Origin: Spirochaetales bacterium
GTDB taxonomy: Bacteria > Spirochaetota > Spirochaetia > SZUA-6 > JAFGRV01
Assembly: GCA_016935735.1 (NCBI GenBank)
Contig: JAFGQK010000355.1
Span: 1-34,846 of the forward strand
Length of the DNA stretch: 34,846 nucleotides
Direction of reading: 5' to 3'
The notes under the pieces were generated by a model that saw nothing but the letters and a program-made list of their open reading frames with translations, made no database searches and was not told the DNA's origin. The translations under genes were made by a program, and so were the position numbers. Below, in pieces: positions 16,182 through 23,322 of the stretch (positions are counted from its first letter, which is position 1; every line of letters begins with the position of its first letter).

Positions 16182-17084
16182 ATGAAAAAAATTATTTATT
16201 TCATTCTCATTACCCAATTTTTATTACTTCAACTGGCATTCAGCCAGAATCAGCTTTATTTTTCAACAGAAGAGGATTTTATGGCAAAAACAGCCGATGG
16301 TGCTGTTGTGATGGTATCTGACGGGGATCTGCTTACGTGGAATGGCATTATTTTCATGAGAAATTGCGATTTGTTAATAGCATTTAAAGAACAATTTGAC
16401 CTTGGCTTGGATGCTGTGGATGTTATTCGAAGTAAAGATAAACTGATTGCCTTTTCAACAGAACTGGATTCAACCAATAATCTTTTTAATGCAGGAGACC
16501 TGCTTATTACAAATGGGGCAATTATTCCCAACGAAGCCCTTCTTTTCAACTTCAAGCTTCCCAGGAACCTGAATCTCGGACTGGATGGTGTACAATTTGT
16601 CGGGGAATATGAAGGAATTATAGAATTCTGCTATAAGGCAGCCTCACTCCCGGTAGATTATTTCAAGGAAAAGCCCGAAGCATTAGCTGAAATATTGAAT
16701 CAGTATAACATCGATATTTTATTTTCCACCGAAGGCACCGCTCCTTACCCGGAGAAACCGATGTTTTTAGACGGCGATCTGCTTTCTGCAAAAAATGGTG
16801 TTATCGCTGTACCGAACAGCAATCTGTTACCCCTTGCAGTTCCTGCGGGACTGCCTTCCAGGGGAGTGGATTATGGTCTGGACGCTGTTATGTTTCCGCG
16901 GGCATCGTATGAAAAGTATCTCTATTTTTCTACGGAAATATTGAATAATCAACCCGCTTTTACCGATGGCGATATACTATTAATGGGCAATGGGGTGATT
17001 ATACCAAATTCCAATCTTATAAAGAGCTTTAATCCGAGATCGGATTTCCTCGGTCTTGATGCCCTTTCCTATTGGGAACAATAA
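16182..17084 (+). CDS. Secreted protein of four degenerate FSTE/GDLL/GLDA repeats
   Basis: No named family was recognised. After a signal peptide (ending near AFSQ), the 300-residue protein consists of four related units of about 60-80 residues. Each opens with (L/I)xFSTE, continues with (D/A)GD(L/I)L, an NG(I/V)I strand and a core such as PNSNLL, and closes with GLDA or GLDG. Unit starts are near residues 25, 90, 175 and 245. Repeats of this look also occur in exported proteins of Chloroflexi-type bacteria (from memory). A beta-propeller or solenoid-like surface protein is possible. ATG 16182 is preceded by GGAGG at normal spacing; the frame also starts at TTG 16179. An extra strong Shine-Dalgarno sequence lies at 16098-16107 in the leader. 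Confidence 0.82.
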   Translation: MKKIIYFILITQFLLLQLAFSQNQLYFSTEEDFMAKTADGAVVMVSDGDLLTWNGIIFMRNCDLLIAFKEQFDLGLDAVDVIRSKDKLIAFSTELDSTNNLFNAGDLLITNGAIIPNEALLFNFKLPRNLNLGLDGVQFVGEYEGIIEFCYKAASLPVDYFKEKPEALAEILNQYNIDILFSTEGTAPYPEKPMFLDGDLLSAKNGVIAVPNSNLLPLAVPAGLPSRGVDYGLDAVMFPRASYEKYLYFSTEILNNQPAFTDGDILLMGNGVIIPNSNLIKSFNPRSDFLGLDALSYWEQ

Positions 17085-17103
17085 TATCTGTAAACATTAT
17101 TTA

Positions 17104-17153
17104 CCCGGGCACCAGGTATAATTCTAAAGACAGAAAGGAATATGGTGTCCGGG
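17104..17153. terminator. Inverted repeat between convergent genes, possible bidirectional terminator
   Basis: The arms CCCGGGCACCA (17104-17114) and TGGTGTCCGGG (17143-17153) pair over 11 bp with one G-T wobble. They lie between the stops of the four-repeat protein gene and the FlgH-like gene. The loop is 28 bases long and no strong T-run follows. Confidence 0.5.
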
Positions 17154-17190
17154 CAATAATAAAAACAAGTGTTTTATAATAATTATCATT

Positions 17191-17934
17191 CTATTGAAAC
17201 AAAAGATCGATCATCCTGTTTACATATTTTAGAAACAATTCCATTTTTTTTTCTTTGGAAATACGGATTTGTTTTACCGCACTTTCTGAAGAAGCCGCTT
17301 CAACAACAGGTGCTTCCGTTGTTTCTTCTGCTAAAGGAGTTTCTTCCGCCGTCACACCTTCTGTCTCTAAAGTGAGATCCTGCATAATCTCCTCTAAATC
17401 GGCTTCTGTAAGGACATATTCCTGGGGGTAAAGAAATGTCTGAAATACAAGCCGGGAATCGGCGATTTTTGAGAATGGTATTTGCCGGTGCTGATTAATA
17501 TCTTTTATATTTATATAGCCGGAAAGGGTAATTGATTCTTTCTTGCTGTCTATTGTTATTTCCCGGGAACCTTCAATATACACATTCTCATTATTTTCCA
17601 GGGAAGCAATCCTTACCACCATTTCCGATTGTAATGAATATTTTTCATCCCCTTTCAGATTATTATCCACCCCTGTTTTGATATCCGGGAGAAAGGAAAA
17701 GAGGTTGCCATATTCTCCACCGGTATATTCAAAAGTAATAGTTTTTGAATCCTTCTGTGTGGAGACATAGGAAAGAGAAAACGATGTATCAATTAATACG
17801 ATAAGCACATCACCCTGGGCAACTTTTGTTTGCGACGAAATATATCCCTTAAAATCAGGGTTCCACAAACTTTCCCCCGGCACCAAAAAGGGAATGAGAA
17901 GGATAAAAACTATAAAGAAAGGAGAACGTTCCAT
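17191..17934 (-). CDS. FlgH-like protein (flagellar L-ring family)
   Basis: The 247-residue exported protein resembles FlgH. After a signal peptide it begins with ESLWNPDF, then VAQGDVLIVLIDTS (FlgH: VGDxLTVxIxE). The conserved block follows: VYIEGSREITIDSKKESITL, then SGYINIKDI and KIADSRLVF, matching NLVVxGEKQI, RLSGxVRPxDI and ADARIEY of FlgH. FlgH forms the outer-membrane ring of the flagellar rod. Two oddities: the mature N-terminus has no lipobox cysteine, and an acidic Thr/Glu/Ala-rich extension (about 195-220) precedes a helical tail. No flgI or other flagellar gene is adjacent. Spirochaete flagella are periplasmic, so an L-ring part either fits a variant export path or has been reused. 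The upstream Shine-Dalgarno site is weak. Confidence 0.75.
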   Translation of the reverse strand: MERSPFFIVFILLIPFLVPGESLWNPDFKGYISSQTKVAQGDVLIVLIDTSFSLSYVSTQKDSKTITFEYTGGEYGNLFSFLPDIKTGVDNNLKGDEKYSLQSEMVVRIASLENNENVYIEGSREITIDSKKESITLSGYINIKDINQHRQIPFSKIADSRLVFQTFLYPQEYVLTEADLEEIMQDLTLETEGVTAEETPLAEETTEAPVVEAASSESAVKQIRISKEKKMELFLKYVNRMIDLLFQ

Positions 17935-17989
17935 CCCTGCTATTAATATCGTGTATTTTCAAGCATAAACTAAAATTATTTAGCCTGTA

Positions 17990-18082
17990 TTATTTCTTTT
18001 TCTTATGCCGGTTTTTTCTTAACTTTTTCTTTCTTTTATGGGTTGCAATTTTATGACGTTTCCGTTTTCGACCACAAGGCAC
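17990..18082 (-). CDS. 30-residue bS22/mS38 (AURKAIP1/COX24)-like small ribosomal protein
   Basis: A very short, extremely basic reading frame starts at GTG 18082 and ends at TAA 17990-17992. It is preceded by AAAGGAG nine bases before the GTG. The product starts MPCGRKRKR, continues HKIATHKRKKKLRKNRH and ends in lysines. This fits the pattern KRRxKxAxxKxRKxLRxxR of the AURKAIP1/COX24 family, known as mS38 in mitochondrial ribosomes and bS22 in mycobacteria, where it binds near the decoding centre of the small subunit. It lies 154 bp after miaA on the same strand and could be the last gene of that operon. Its length (about 30-35) equals that of bS22 proteins. Homology to a low-complexity basic family is harder to prove than usual. 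Confidence 0.75.
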   Translation of the reverse strand: MPCGRKRKRHKIATHKRKKKLRKNRHKKKK

Positions 18083-18236
18083 TTAACCAAACTCCTTTCT
18101 GCATTATTGAAGAAATATATTTTTATACAACAGTGTATGACTTATGCTTCTGTAGTATTTTATGACCATGCCATAATTTTATATATCCTGTCAAGATATT
18201 TCATTAATTCATCTGGTGAAAGTTCAATGATTCACC

Positions 18237-19226
18237 TTATTTTATCCCTTCTTTCTGAAAAAGATCGGCCGTATATGGAGAATATGGTGAGTATTTCTTT
18301 AAAAAATTCTCTATCCCGCTTTGAATCCCTTTCACATCAGCCGGATGAAACCAGGAAACATCCTGAAATGATTTAAAAAAGGTAATCTGTCTTTTGGCAA
18401 ACCGCCTGGTGTTTTGCTTGATAAGTTCTTTTATGTCAGTAAATAAAAAACACCCGGTCTGCATAAGGAAAAATTCCTGGTACCCGATACCCTGCATTCC
18501 CGGGTCTGATGGGGTATACCCTTTGTGAATTAGAAATCGTAATTCATCCACCAATCCCTTTTCAAACATTTCCTCTACCCTGTTATTGATACGATTGTAC
18601 AGTTCTTCCCTGGGAAGTGACAGGCCAATTTTATACATAATCATATCATCCCTTTCTTTTACCGGGACATTGAACGAGGATAAAGGTTTTCCAGAAATTT
18701 CATAGACTTCCAGCGCTCTTATTATCCTTAAGAGGTCATTTTTCTCTATACTGGCAGCATATTCCGGGTCGCAATCCATTAGTTTATTAAAAAGGCAGGC
18801 AATTCCCTTTTTTCCCGCCTCCTGCTTAAGCCGTTCTCTTACCGGCAGGCTGGATGGGGGGGCTTCAGGGAGTCCGTAAATAAAATTTTTAAGATAGAAT
18901 CCCGTCCCTCCTGCCAGAACAGGCAGTTTCCGTTTCTTAAAGATATGAAAAACCAGTTTCTCTGCCTCCCGTACAAATCTGCCTGCATTAAACTGCCTTT
19001 TCGGATCTATTATACCCACCAGGTGGTGAGGTATACGGTCAATATCCTCTTTTGCCGGTTTTGCTGTTGCAATATCCAGGAATTTATATACCTGCTGTGA
19101 ATCTGCATTAATAACCTCACATCCTTTTCCCAATAAATTAACAATGATATGGGATTTCCCGGAAGCTGTCGGGCCGAAAAGAATGATAACGGGGGGTTTT
19201 ACTTTACTCTTCGAGACGATATTCAA
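18237..19226 (-). CDS. miaA: tRNA dimethylallyltransferase
   Basis: Transfers a dimethylallyl group to N6 of A37 in tRNAs that read UNN codons. The 329 residues are near the usual length. Visible motifs are the P-loop GPTASGKS (18-25), NADSQQVYKFLDIATAKP, the IPHHLVGIIDP strand and GGTGFYLKNFIYGLP. The start is TTG 19226, inside the 3' end of rpoZ (23-bp overlap); no ATG or GTG precedes the P-loop, so translational coupling is likely. It belongs to the murC-yicC-cmk-rpoZ-miaA run. A small ribosomal protein gene follows. Confidence 0.96.
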   Translation of the reverse strand: MNIVSKSKVKPPVIILFGPTASGKSHIIVNLLGKGCEVINADSQQVYKFLDIATAKPAKEDIDRIPHHLVGIIDPKRQFNAGRFVREAEKLVFHIFKKRKLPVLAGGTGFYLKNFIYGLPEAPPSSLPVRERLKQEAGKKGIACLFNKLMDCDPEYAASIEKNDLLRIIRALEVYEISGKPLSSFNVPVKERDDMIMYKIGLSLPREELYNRINNRVEEMFEKGLVDELRFLIHKGYTPSDPGMQGIGYQEFFLMQTGCFLFTDIKELIKQNTRRFAKRQITFFKSFQDVSWFHPADVKGIQSGIENFLKKYSPYSPYTADLFQKEGIK

Positions 19227-19428
19227 CCTTTTTTGTGAGTATTTGTTTTACTGCAAGAGATACGACTCTGCCTTTATTTTCTTCGAGTTCCTCGTCACCT
19301 GCAAGATTTATCTGGGCTGCACGCTTAATCGCAGCACAGGTAAGTTCGTACATATTTCCATCATAACTGATAAGTAAATCCAGCGGGAGGACTATATCTG
19401 ATATTACTGAACTATATCGTTTTGCCAT
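19204..19428 (-). CDS. rpoZ: DNA-directed RNA polymerase omega subunit
   Basis: The 74-residue protein has the omega pattern PLDLLISYDGNMYELTCAAI, followed by KRAAQI and the C-terminal helix RVVSLAVKQIL, which help assemble the beta' subunit. The start is ATG 19428 with a weak Shine-Dalgarno site. It lies 72 bp after cmk and overlaps miaA. Spirochaete omega subunits are divergent, so the call rests on pattern and position next to miaA. Confidence 0.88.
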   Translation of the reverse strand: MAKRYSSVISDIVLPLDLLISYDGNMYELTCAAIKRAAQINLAGDEELEENKGRVVSLAVKQILTKKVEYRLEE

Positions 19429-19500
19429 AGACGGATAGTACTAAAATCAATGAATATTGTAAAGACCCGGGAAGGAAAAAGTTATCGTTATTCAACACTA

Positions 19501-20037
19501 TCAACAGGAAAACTCAAGTTCACGCGCGGCTTTAATAATCGACTCGGCAACATAGTGTTGATCTCCTTTTGTTGTGTCCACAATTAAATCGACAAAATTA
19601 TAGTTATTAATATCAATATTATACAGATGCATATACCGGGAGTGGTCTCTTTTATCCCTGAGTTGTGTTTCTTTATATGCCTGGTCATAGGGAATCTTCT
19701 CTCTCTTTGCAATACGCATGGAACGGACCTCTATCGAAGCATCCAGGTAGACTTTCAGGTTTGCATCTTTTAAATGCCATATTGCCAGGCGTGAGCCAAG
19801 AACACAATTCCCCTTTGAGGACAATATGATAAGCATGCTGTCCAGGAATTTATCATGTTCCGGATTCTTCTCTGCAAGGGCACACATTTGTTCGAAGGTG
19901 ATTCTCTTTTCACGGGCCATGTCCCGGAAAGTAAAGTTAATATGCCGCAGCCCGAGAGTTTTTGCAACAAATTTGGATACTGTTGTATTACCGCATCCGC
20001 TTTTACCGGAAATTGCGATTTTCAAGTTACTCGACAT
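19501..20037 (-). CDS. cmk: Cytidylate kinase-like protein (type 2)
   Basis: The 178-residue kinase phosphorylates CMP/dCMP if it follows its family. The P-loop reads GKSGCGNTT: the usual Lys is Asn, as is also seen in the type-2 (archaeal-like) cytidylate kinases, which have GSGTTT. It continues with LRHINFTFRDMARE, GNCVLGSRLAIWHLKDANLK (NMP-binding region) and a lid-like RIAKREKIPYDQA. The start was set at ATG 20037, which overlaps the yicC stop by 11 bp; a longer frame to 20070 lies inside yicC. It sits within the murC-miaA operon. Confidence 0.82.
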   Translation of the reverse strand: MSSNLKIAISGKSGCGNTTVSKFVAKTLGLRHINFTFRDMAREKRITFEQMCALAEKNPEHDKFLDSMLIILSSKGNCVLGSRLAIWHLKDANLKVYLDASIEVRSMRIAKREKIPYDQAYKETQLRDKRDHSRYMHLYNIDINNYNFVDLIVDTTKGDQHYVAESIIKAARELEFSC

Positions 20038-20893
20038 TTCGAAGCTGCTCCCTGACCGTTTCAACTGCATCTTTTATTGAGATAACAGCATTACTTACCT
20101 CGAGGAAAATACTTTTAGAGCCAATGGTATTAATTTCCCTGTTTATTTCCTGGCAGATAAAATCCAATTTTTTCCCCACAGGACTCCCATCCTTAAGTGT
20201 ATGAGAAAATGTCTTTAAATGAGATGACATCCGCGCAATCTCTTCTTTAATATCAAATTTAATAAGCATAAGCGCAGTTTCCGACATCACCTTCCCCTCG
20301 TCGATTTCATCACCAAGTAATTCATAAAACTTCTTTTTTAAAACTTCTCTTACTTTCGTTTCAATATCCGGGACTTTATTTTCAATTATAGTGAGATTTG
20401 TCTTTATCTTTTTAATAAGATCTTTAATATAATCCTCTGTCCGCTTCCCTTCTATACACCGCGACTCTTCAAACTGTTTATAAATATTGTCCAGAAGGGG
20501 AAGAATTTTTTCCCAGTAAATATCGATATCATAATTTTTTATTGGTTTTAATATTCCTTCGATCCGTAATAAATGTGAAAGATTGATTCTTTCCACAATT
20601 CCCGCTTCTGTAATAAGCCTTTTAAGGGCATCCATATAGGTATGGATAACGCTGTTATCCAGGTGTACTTCCACCTGTTCTTCCATTTCCCTTATTTTCA
20701 AGATAAATTCGATCCGCCCGCGTTTAACCTGTGAAGTAAGATAGCTTCTTATTCTTTGCTCAAGCTGGCTTATATAGGAGGGAATATACACAATAATATC
20801 CAGGAAACGGTTATTATATGATTTAAGATTTATCGTTATATGATTTTTATCATCCTGGTACTCATTATATCCAAAACCTGTCATACTTTTCAT
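20027..20893 (-). CDS. yicC: YicC/YloC family endoribonuclease
   Basis: The 288-residue protein begins MKSMTGFGYNE, the family's conserved N-terminal motif, followed by NLKSYNNRFLDI. It ends with a C-terminal domain containing FICQEINREINTIGSKS, equally characteristic. YicC/YloC members are RNases or RNase adaptors affecting RNA stability. The ATG overlaps the murC stop in an ATGA arrangement, implying coupled translation. The 3' end overlaps the cytidylate kinase start. Confidence 0.93.
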   Translation of the reverse strand: MKSMTGFGYNEYQDDKNHITINLKSYNNRFLDIIVYIPSYISQLEQRIRSYLTSQVKRGRIEFILKIREMEEQVEVHLDNSVIHTYMDALKRLITEAGIVERINLSHLLRIEGILKPIKNYDIDIYWEKILPLLDNIYKQFEESRCIEGKRTEDYIKDLIKKIKTNLTIIENKVPDIETKVREVLKKKFYELLGDEIDEGKVMSETALMLIKFDIKEEIARMSSHLKTFSHTLKDGSPVGKKLDFICQEINREINTIGSKSIFLEVSNAVISIKDAVETVREQLRNVE

Positions 20894-22335
20894 GAACTTA
20901 CACCTCGCAGCATATTATATACATACCGGCCTAATTTCCAGTTATCACCAGCGCCCATGGTAACAAATAAGATGCCGGGACGCAATACTCCTTTTAGGTA
21001 GGGGACAGCTTCCATGACATCATGAAAATAGAGAACATTTCCATGATTTTTCTTCACTTCTTCATAAAGATCCTTATCACGGATAGACTGATTTTCCTTT
21101 TCCCTGGCAGATGCATAAATCGCATGAAGAATCACCTCATCTGCATGCGAAAAACAGGAGCCGAATTCATGAAGAAGCGCCTTTGTCCGGGAATATGTAT
21201 GAGACATGAAGTCAACAATAATCATTCTATCCGGGAAGAATTCCCTGTATCCTTTTAATGTTTCAGCTATTGCCGTTGGATGATGTGCATAATCATCGAC
21301 AAAGAGAATACCCCCTGTTTCCCCGATTATCTCACTTCGCCGTCTGCTTCCCCGGAAATTTTCAAGACCCTTTTTTATGGCAAGGATATGGTCCTTTTTT
21401 ATTTCCCCTTTTTCTTTTTTTAAAAGCACCATAGAAAGGGCAATGGCAGCCGAGGCATTCAAGACATTGTGTTCCCCCGGAATATGGAGAATAAACTCCT
21501 CATCAAACTCTTTTAAGCAAAACCGGATCTCCCCGGCAGATGAATGAATAGCAGTGATTTGAAAAGGTCCCTGCCCATGTTTCCCGTACGGAATGAATTG
21601 GATATCCTCCCGGGTTTTTTTTACTTTTTCTATAACCTGTATTGTTCCATCATTATCTGCATTATAGATAAGGGTTCCTTTTTCAGGCAGGGAGAGTGCA
21701 TATTCTATAAAAGCAGTATGTATTTCCTCAAGACTGTGAAAATAATCCGGATGATCCAGCTCCACTGTTGTGATGATCACCTGGTCCGGCTTAAAGTTCA
21801 GAAAGTGTTTTTGATACTCACAGGTCTCTGCAATAAAATACTTGTCTCCCAGGTTCAGGGTAGATGAGTTTTCAAATGAGGGTACTTGTGAACCTGCCAG
21901 TACCGTAACAGGCAGGTGTAATTCCTTTGTTATGGTCCCGGCGATAGCGGTTGTTGTTGTTTTTCCATGTACCCCGGAGATACCGCTCGAGTTTTGCTGC
22001 CGGGAAAGAATTCCCAGGGCTTCCGGATATGTCATGCATGGAAGAGTACGCTTTATGGCTTCTATAAGCTCCGGATTACTTTCTTTTGAATATGCAGAGG
22101 AATATACAACCAGGTTTACCTTCCCGGTAATATTCCCTGAAGAAAAATACTCTTTAACGGGAATCCCCAATTCTGCAAGGATGTTGTCCGTATAAAATTT
22201 TTCATCGGAATCGGATCCGGTAATAACCGCACCCCTTGCCTTGAGAATTTCAGCCAGTGCAGTCATACCGGTGCCCTTAATGCCGACCATATGAACATGC
22301 TTGTTTTTCAGATTATGGAATACATCATCATTCAC
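20890..22335 (-). CDS. murC: UDP-N-acetylmuramate--L-alanine ligase
   Basis: Adds L-alanine to UDP-MurNAc in the first peptide step of peptidoglycan synthesis, in the cytoplasm. The 481-residue protein shows HMVGIKGTGMTALAEIL, the ATP loop GVHGKTTTT (121-129), the central VELDHPDYF and DDYAHHPTAI, and the C-terminal GAGDNWKLG. Mpl, a related ligase, is the alternative, but the motifs and operon favour MurC. The start is GTG 22335: there is no ATG before the first motif and no Shine-Dalgarno sequence. The promoter at 22343-22371 abuts the start, suggesting a leaderless transcript. It is the first gene of the operon. Confidence 0.93.
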   Translation of the reverse strand: MNDDVFHNLKNKHVHMVGIKGTGMTALAEILKARGAVITGSDSDEKFYTDNILAELGIPVKEYFSSGNITGKVNLVVYSSAYSKESNPELIEAIKRTLPCMTYPEALGILSRQQNSSGISGVHGKTTTTAIAGTITKELHLPVTVLAGSQVPSFENSSTLNLGDKYFIAETCEYQKHFLNFKPDQVIITTVELDHPDYFHSLEEIHTAFIEYALSLPEKGTLIYNADNDGTIQVIEKVKKTREDIQFIPYGKHGQGPFQITAIHSSAGEIRFCLKEFDEEFILHIPGEHNVLNASAAIALSMVLLKKEKGEIKKDHILAIKKGLENFRGSRRRSEIIGETGGILFVDDYAHHPTAIAETLKGYREFFPDRMIIVDFMSHTYSRTKALLHEFGSCFSHADEVILHAIYASAREKENQSIRDKDLYEEVKKNHGNVLYFHDVMEAVPYLKGVLRPGILFVTMGAGDNWKLGRYVYNMLRGVSS

Positions 22336-22342
22336 TTATTAT

Positions 22343-22371
22343 ATCATATATAAAGATACTGTTTCGTGCAA
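22343..22371 (-). promoter_or_regulatory. Promoter of murC operon, adjacent to start codon
   Basis: On the minus strand TTGCAC (22366-22371) and TATGAT (22343-22348) are separated by 17 bases. Only seven bases separate the -10 box from the GTG start of murC, so the transcript would have almost no leader. An overlapping TATAAT lies closer still. Confidence 0.55.
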
Positions 22372-22414
22372 CCCTGATAATGCATGGTAATTTTCACTAT
22401 AAGGAGCGATGAAG

Positions 22415-22452
22415 CGAATTCCTCCTGTCTGACAACAGACAGGAGGAATTCG
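22415..22452. terminator. Perfect 17-bp hairpin between DUF1573 gene and murC
   Basis: The arms CGAATTCCTCCTGTCTG (22415-22431) and its exact complement (22436-22452) enclose the loop ACAA. It lies 22 bases after the DUF1573 gene stop and upstream of the murC promoter. No T-run follows, but stem strength and position suggest termination of the DUF1573 transcript. Confidence 0.6.
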
Positions 22453-22474
22453 TTATCCTGGTATGAGGAGTGTT

Positions 22475-23236
22475 TTATCCGGCCTGGTCATGAAAAATCA
22501 GAATAAGAGATTTCTGTTCTACTGTTCCCCGTTCCTTATCCTGGAATTCCATACAGAATATCAATTCGACTGCCACATAAAAATACCCGAACCGGGGTAT
22601 TTTTGAACGGTCGATTGTTGCCTGGACCTTATATCCTGTTTGCATTTCCTCCATTCCTTTTTTGTTTCCCTTTTTCTCCCCTTTGTCAATTGTCTTTTCT
22701 TTAATCACTCTGCCACTCAAAAAATCTACTTTACTCGTGATCTCTTTAATAATAAAGGGTTTTCCCTCTATACTCCGGACTGTTATTTCTTTTGTTACTA
22801 TATCCGGCTGGCCGGCAATTGCAGGGAGTACCATTGTATTCTGGGGTTCAATAGCAAATACTTCTGTAATGTCGGCTTTGATAGTAAGATAGTGTTTTGC
22901 ATTTTCCCCTTCATTTGTCGTGATTTCAATTGACCGTTCAACCTCACCTTTTGCATTTTCCGTAGTAAAGACACCTTTTATATATCCCTTTTCTCCCGGT
23001 TTGATTTCATCCGAAAGAGGATCTTCCAAAATAGTACAATGGCAGAAGGTCTGATACTGAATGACTTTCAGGACACTGTCTCCCTTATTCCGGAAGGCAA
23101 AGCAGAATTCCATCTGTGTATTCTGCATCATGGTCCCACAATGATGTTCGGTTTTTTCAAAAACCATAACCGGGTTTGCCGGGACGATCGAACAAAGGTA
23201 TAATAATATAAAAATAAACAGTATAACTTTTTTCAT
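22475..23236 (-). CDS. Exported DUF1573 protein
   Basis: The 253-residue protein has a signal peptide (MKKVILFIFILLYLCSIVPA) and then a DUF1573 Ig-like domain. The typical opening is VFEKTEHHCGTM with FAFRNKGDSVLKV, followed by FCHCTI, the family's cysteine motif (usually SCGCT), and KPGEKGYIKGVFTT. It continues with a second beta domain of about 110 residues. A periplasmic or surface role is likely; the function of the family is not known. ATG 23236 was chosen because GGAAGGAG lies seven bases before it; a 177-base in-frame extension has no such site and contains no sensible signal peptide. It lies 86 bp after the giant repeat protein, on the same strand. Confidence 0.87.
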   Translation of the reverse strand: MKKVILFIFILLYLCSIVPANPVMVFEKTEHHCGTMMQNTQMEFCFAFRNKGDSVLKVIQYQTFCHCTILEDPLSDEIKPGEKGYIKGVFTTENAKGEVERSIEITTNEGENAKHYLTIKADITEVFAIEPQNTMVLPAIAGQPDIVTKEITVRSIEGKPFIIKEITSKVDFLSGRVIKEKTIDKGEKKGNKKGMEEMQTGYKVQATIDRSKIPRFGYFYVAVELIFCMEFQDKERGTVEQKSLILIFHDQAG

Positions 23237-23279
23237 ATTCATTCTCCTTCCTGGTGACACAGGATAAATATTTATTTCA

Positions 23280-23310
23280 GAAAGCCGGGAATGAATATGA
23301 CCCGGCTTTC
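23280..23310 (-). terminator. Hairpin after giant repeat protein gene
   Basis: A perfect 10-bp stem pairs GAAAGCCGGG (23280-23289) with CCCGGCTTTC (23301-23310) around an 11-base loop. It lies 12 bases after the stop of the 1594-residue protein gene and 43 bases before the DUF1573 start. It may attenuate read-through. Confidence 0.55.
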
Positions 23311-23322
23311 CATGTAATTCTT

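Noticed and set aside
18180-18210. TTGACA on the minus strand before the bS22-like gene
   Set aside because: No -10 box at 16-18 bp spacing, so an independent promoter is not supported.
18169-18237. Short minus-strand frame after miaA reading IELSPDELMKYLDRI
   Set aside because: It looks protein-like but is only 22 codons, follows an in-frame stop and has no usual start codon.
18038-18376. 112-codon plus-strand frame
   Set aside because: It overlaps the end of miaA and the small basic ribosomal protein gene on the opposite strand, has no Shine-Dalgarno site and gives a composition unlike a real protein.
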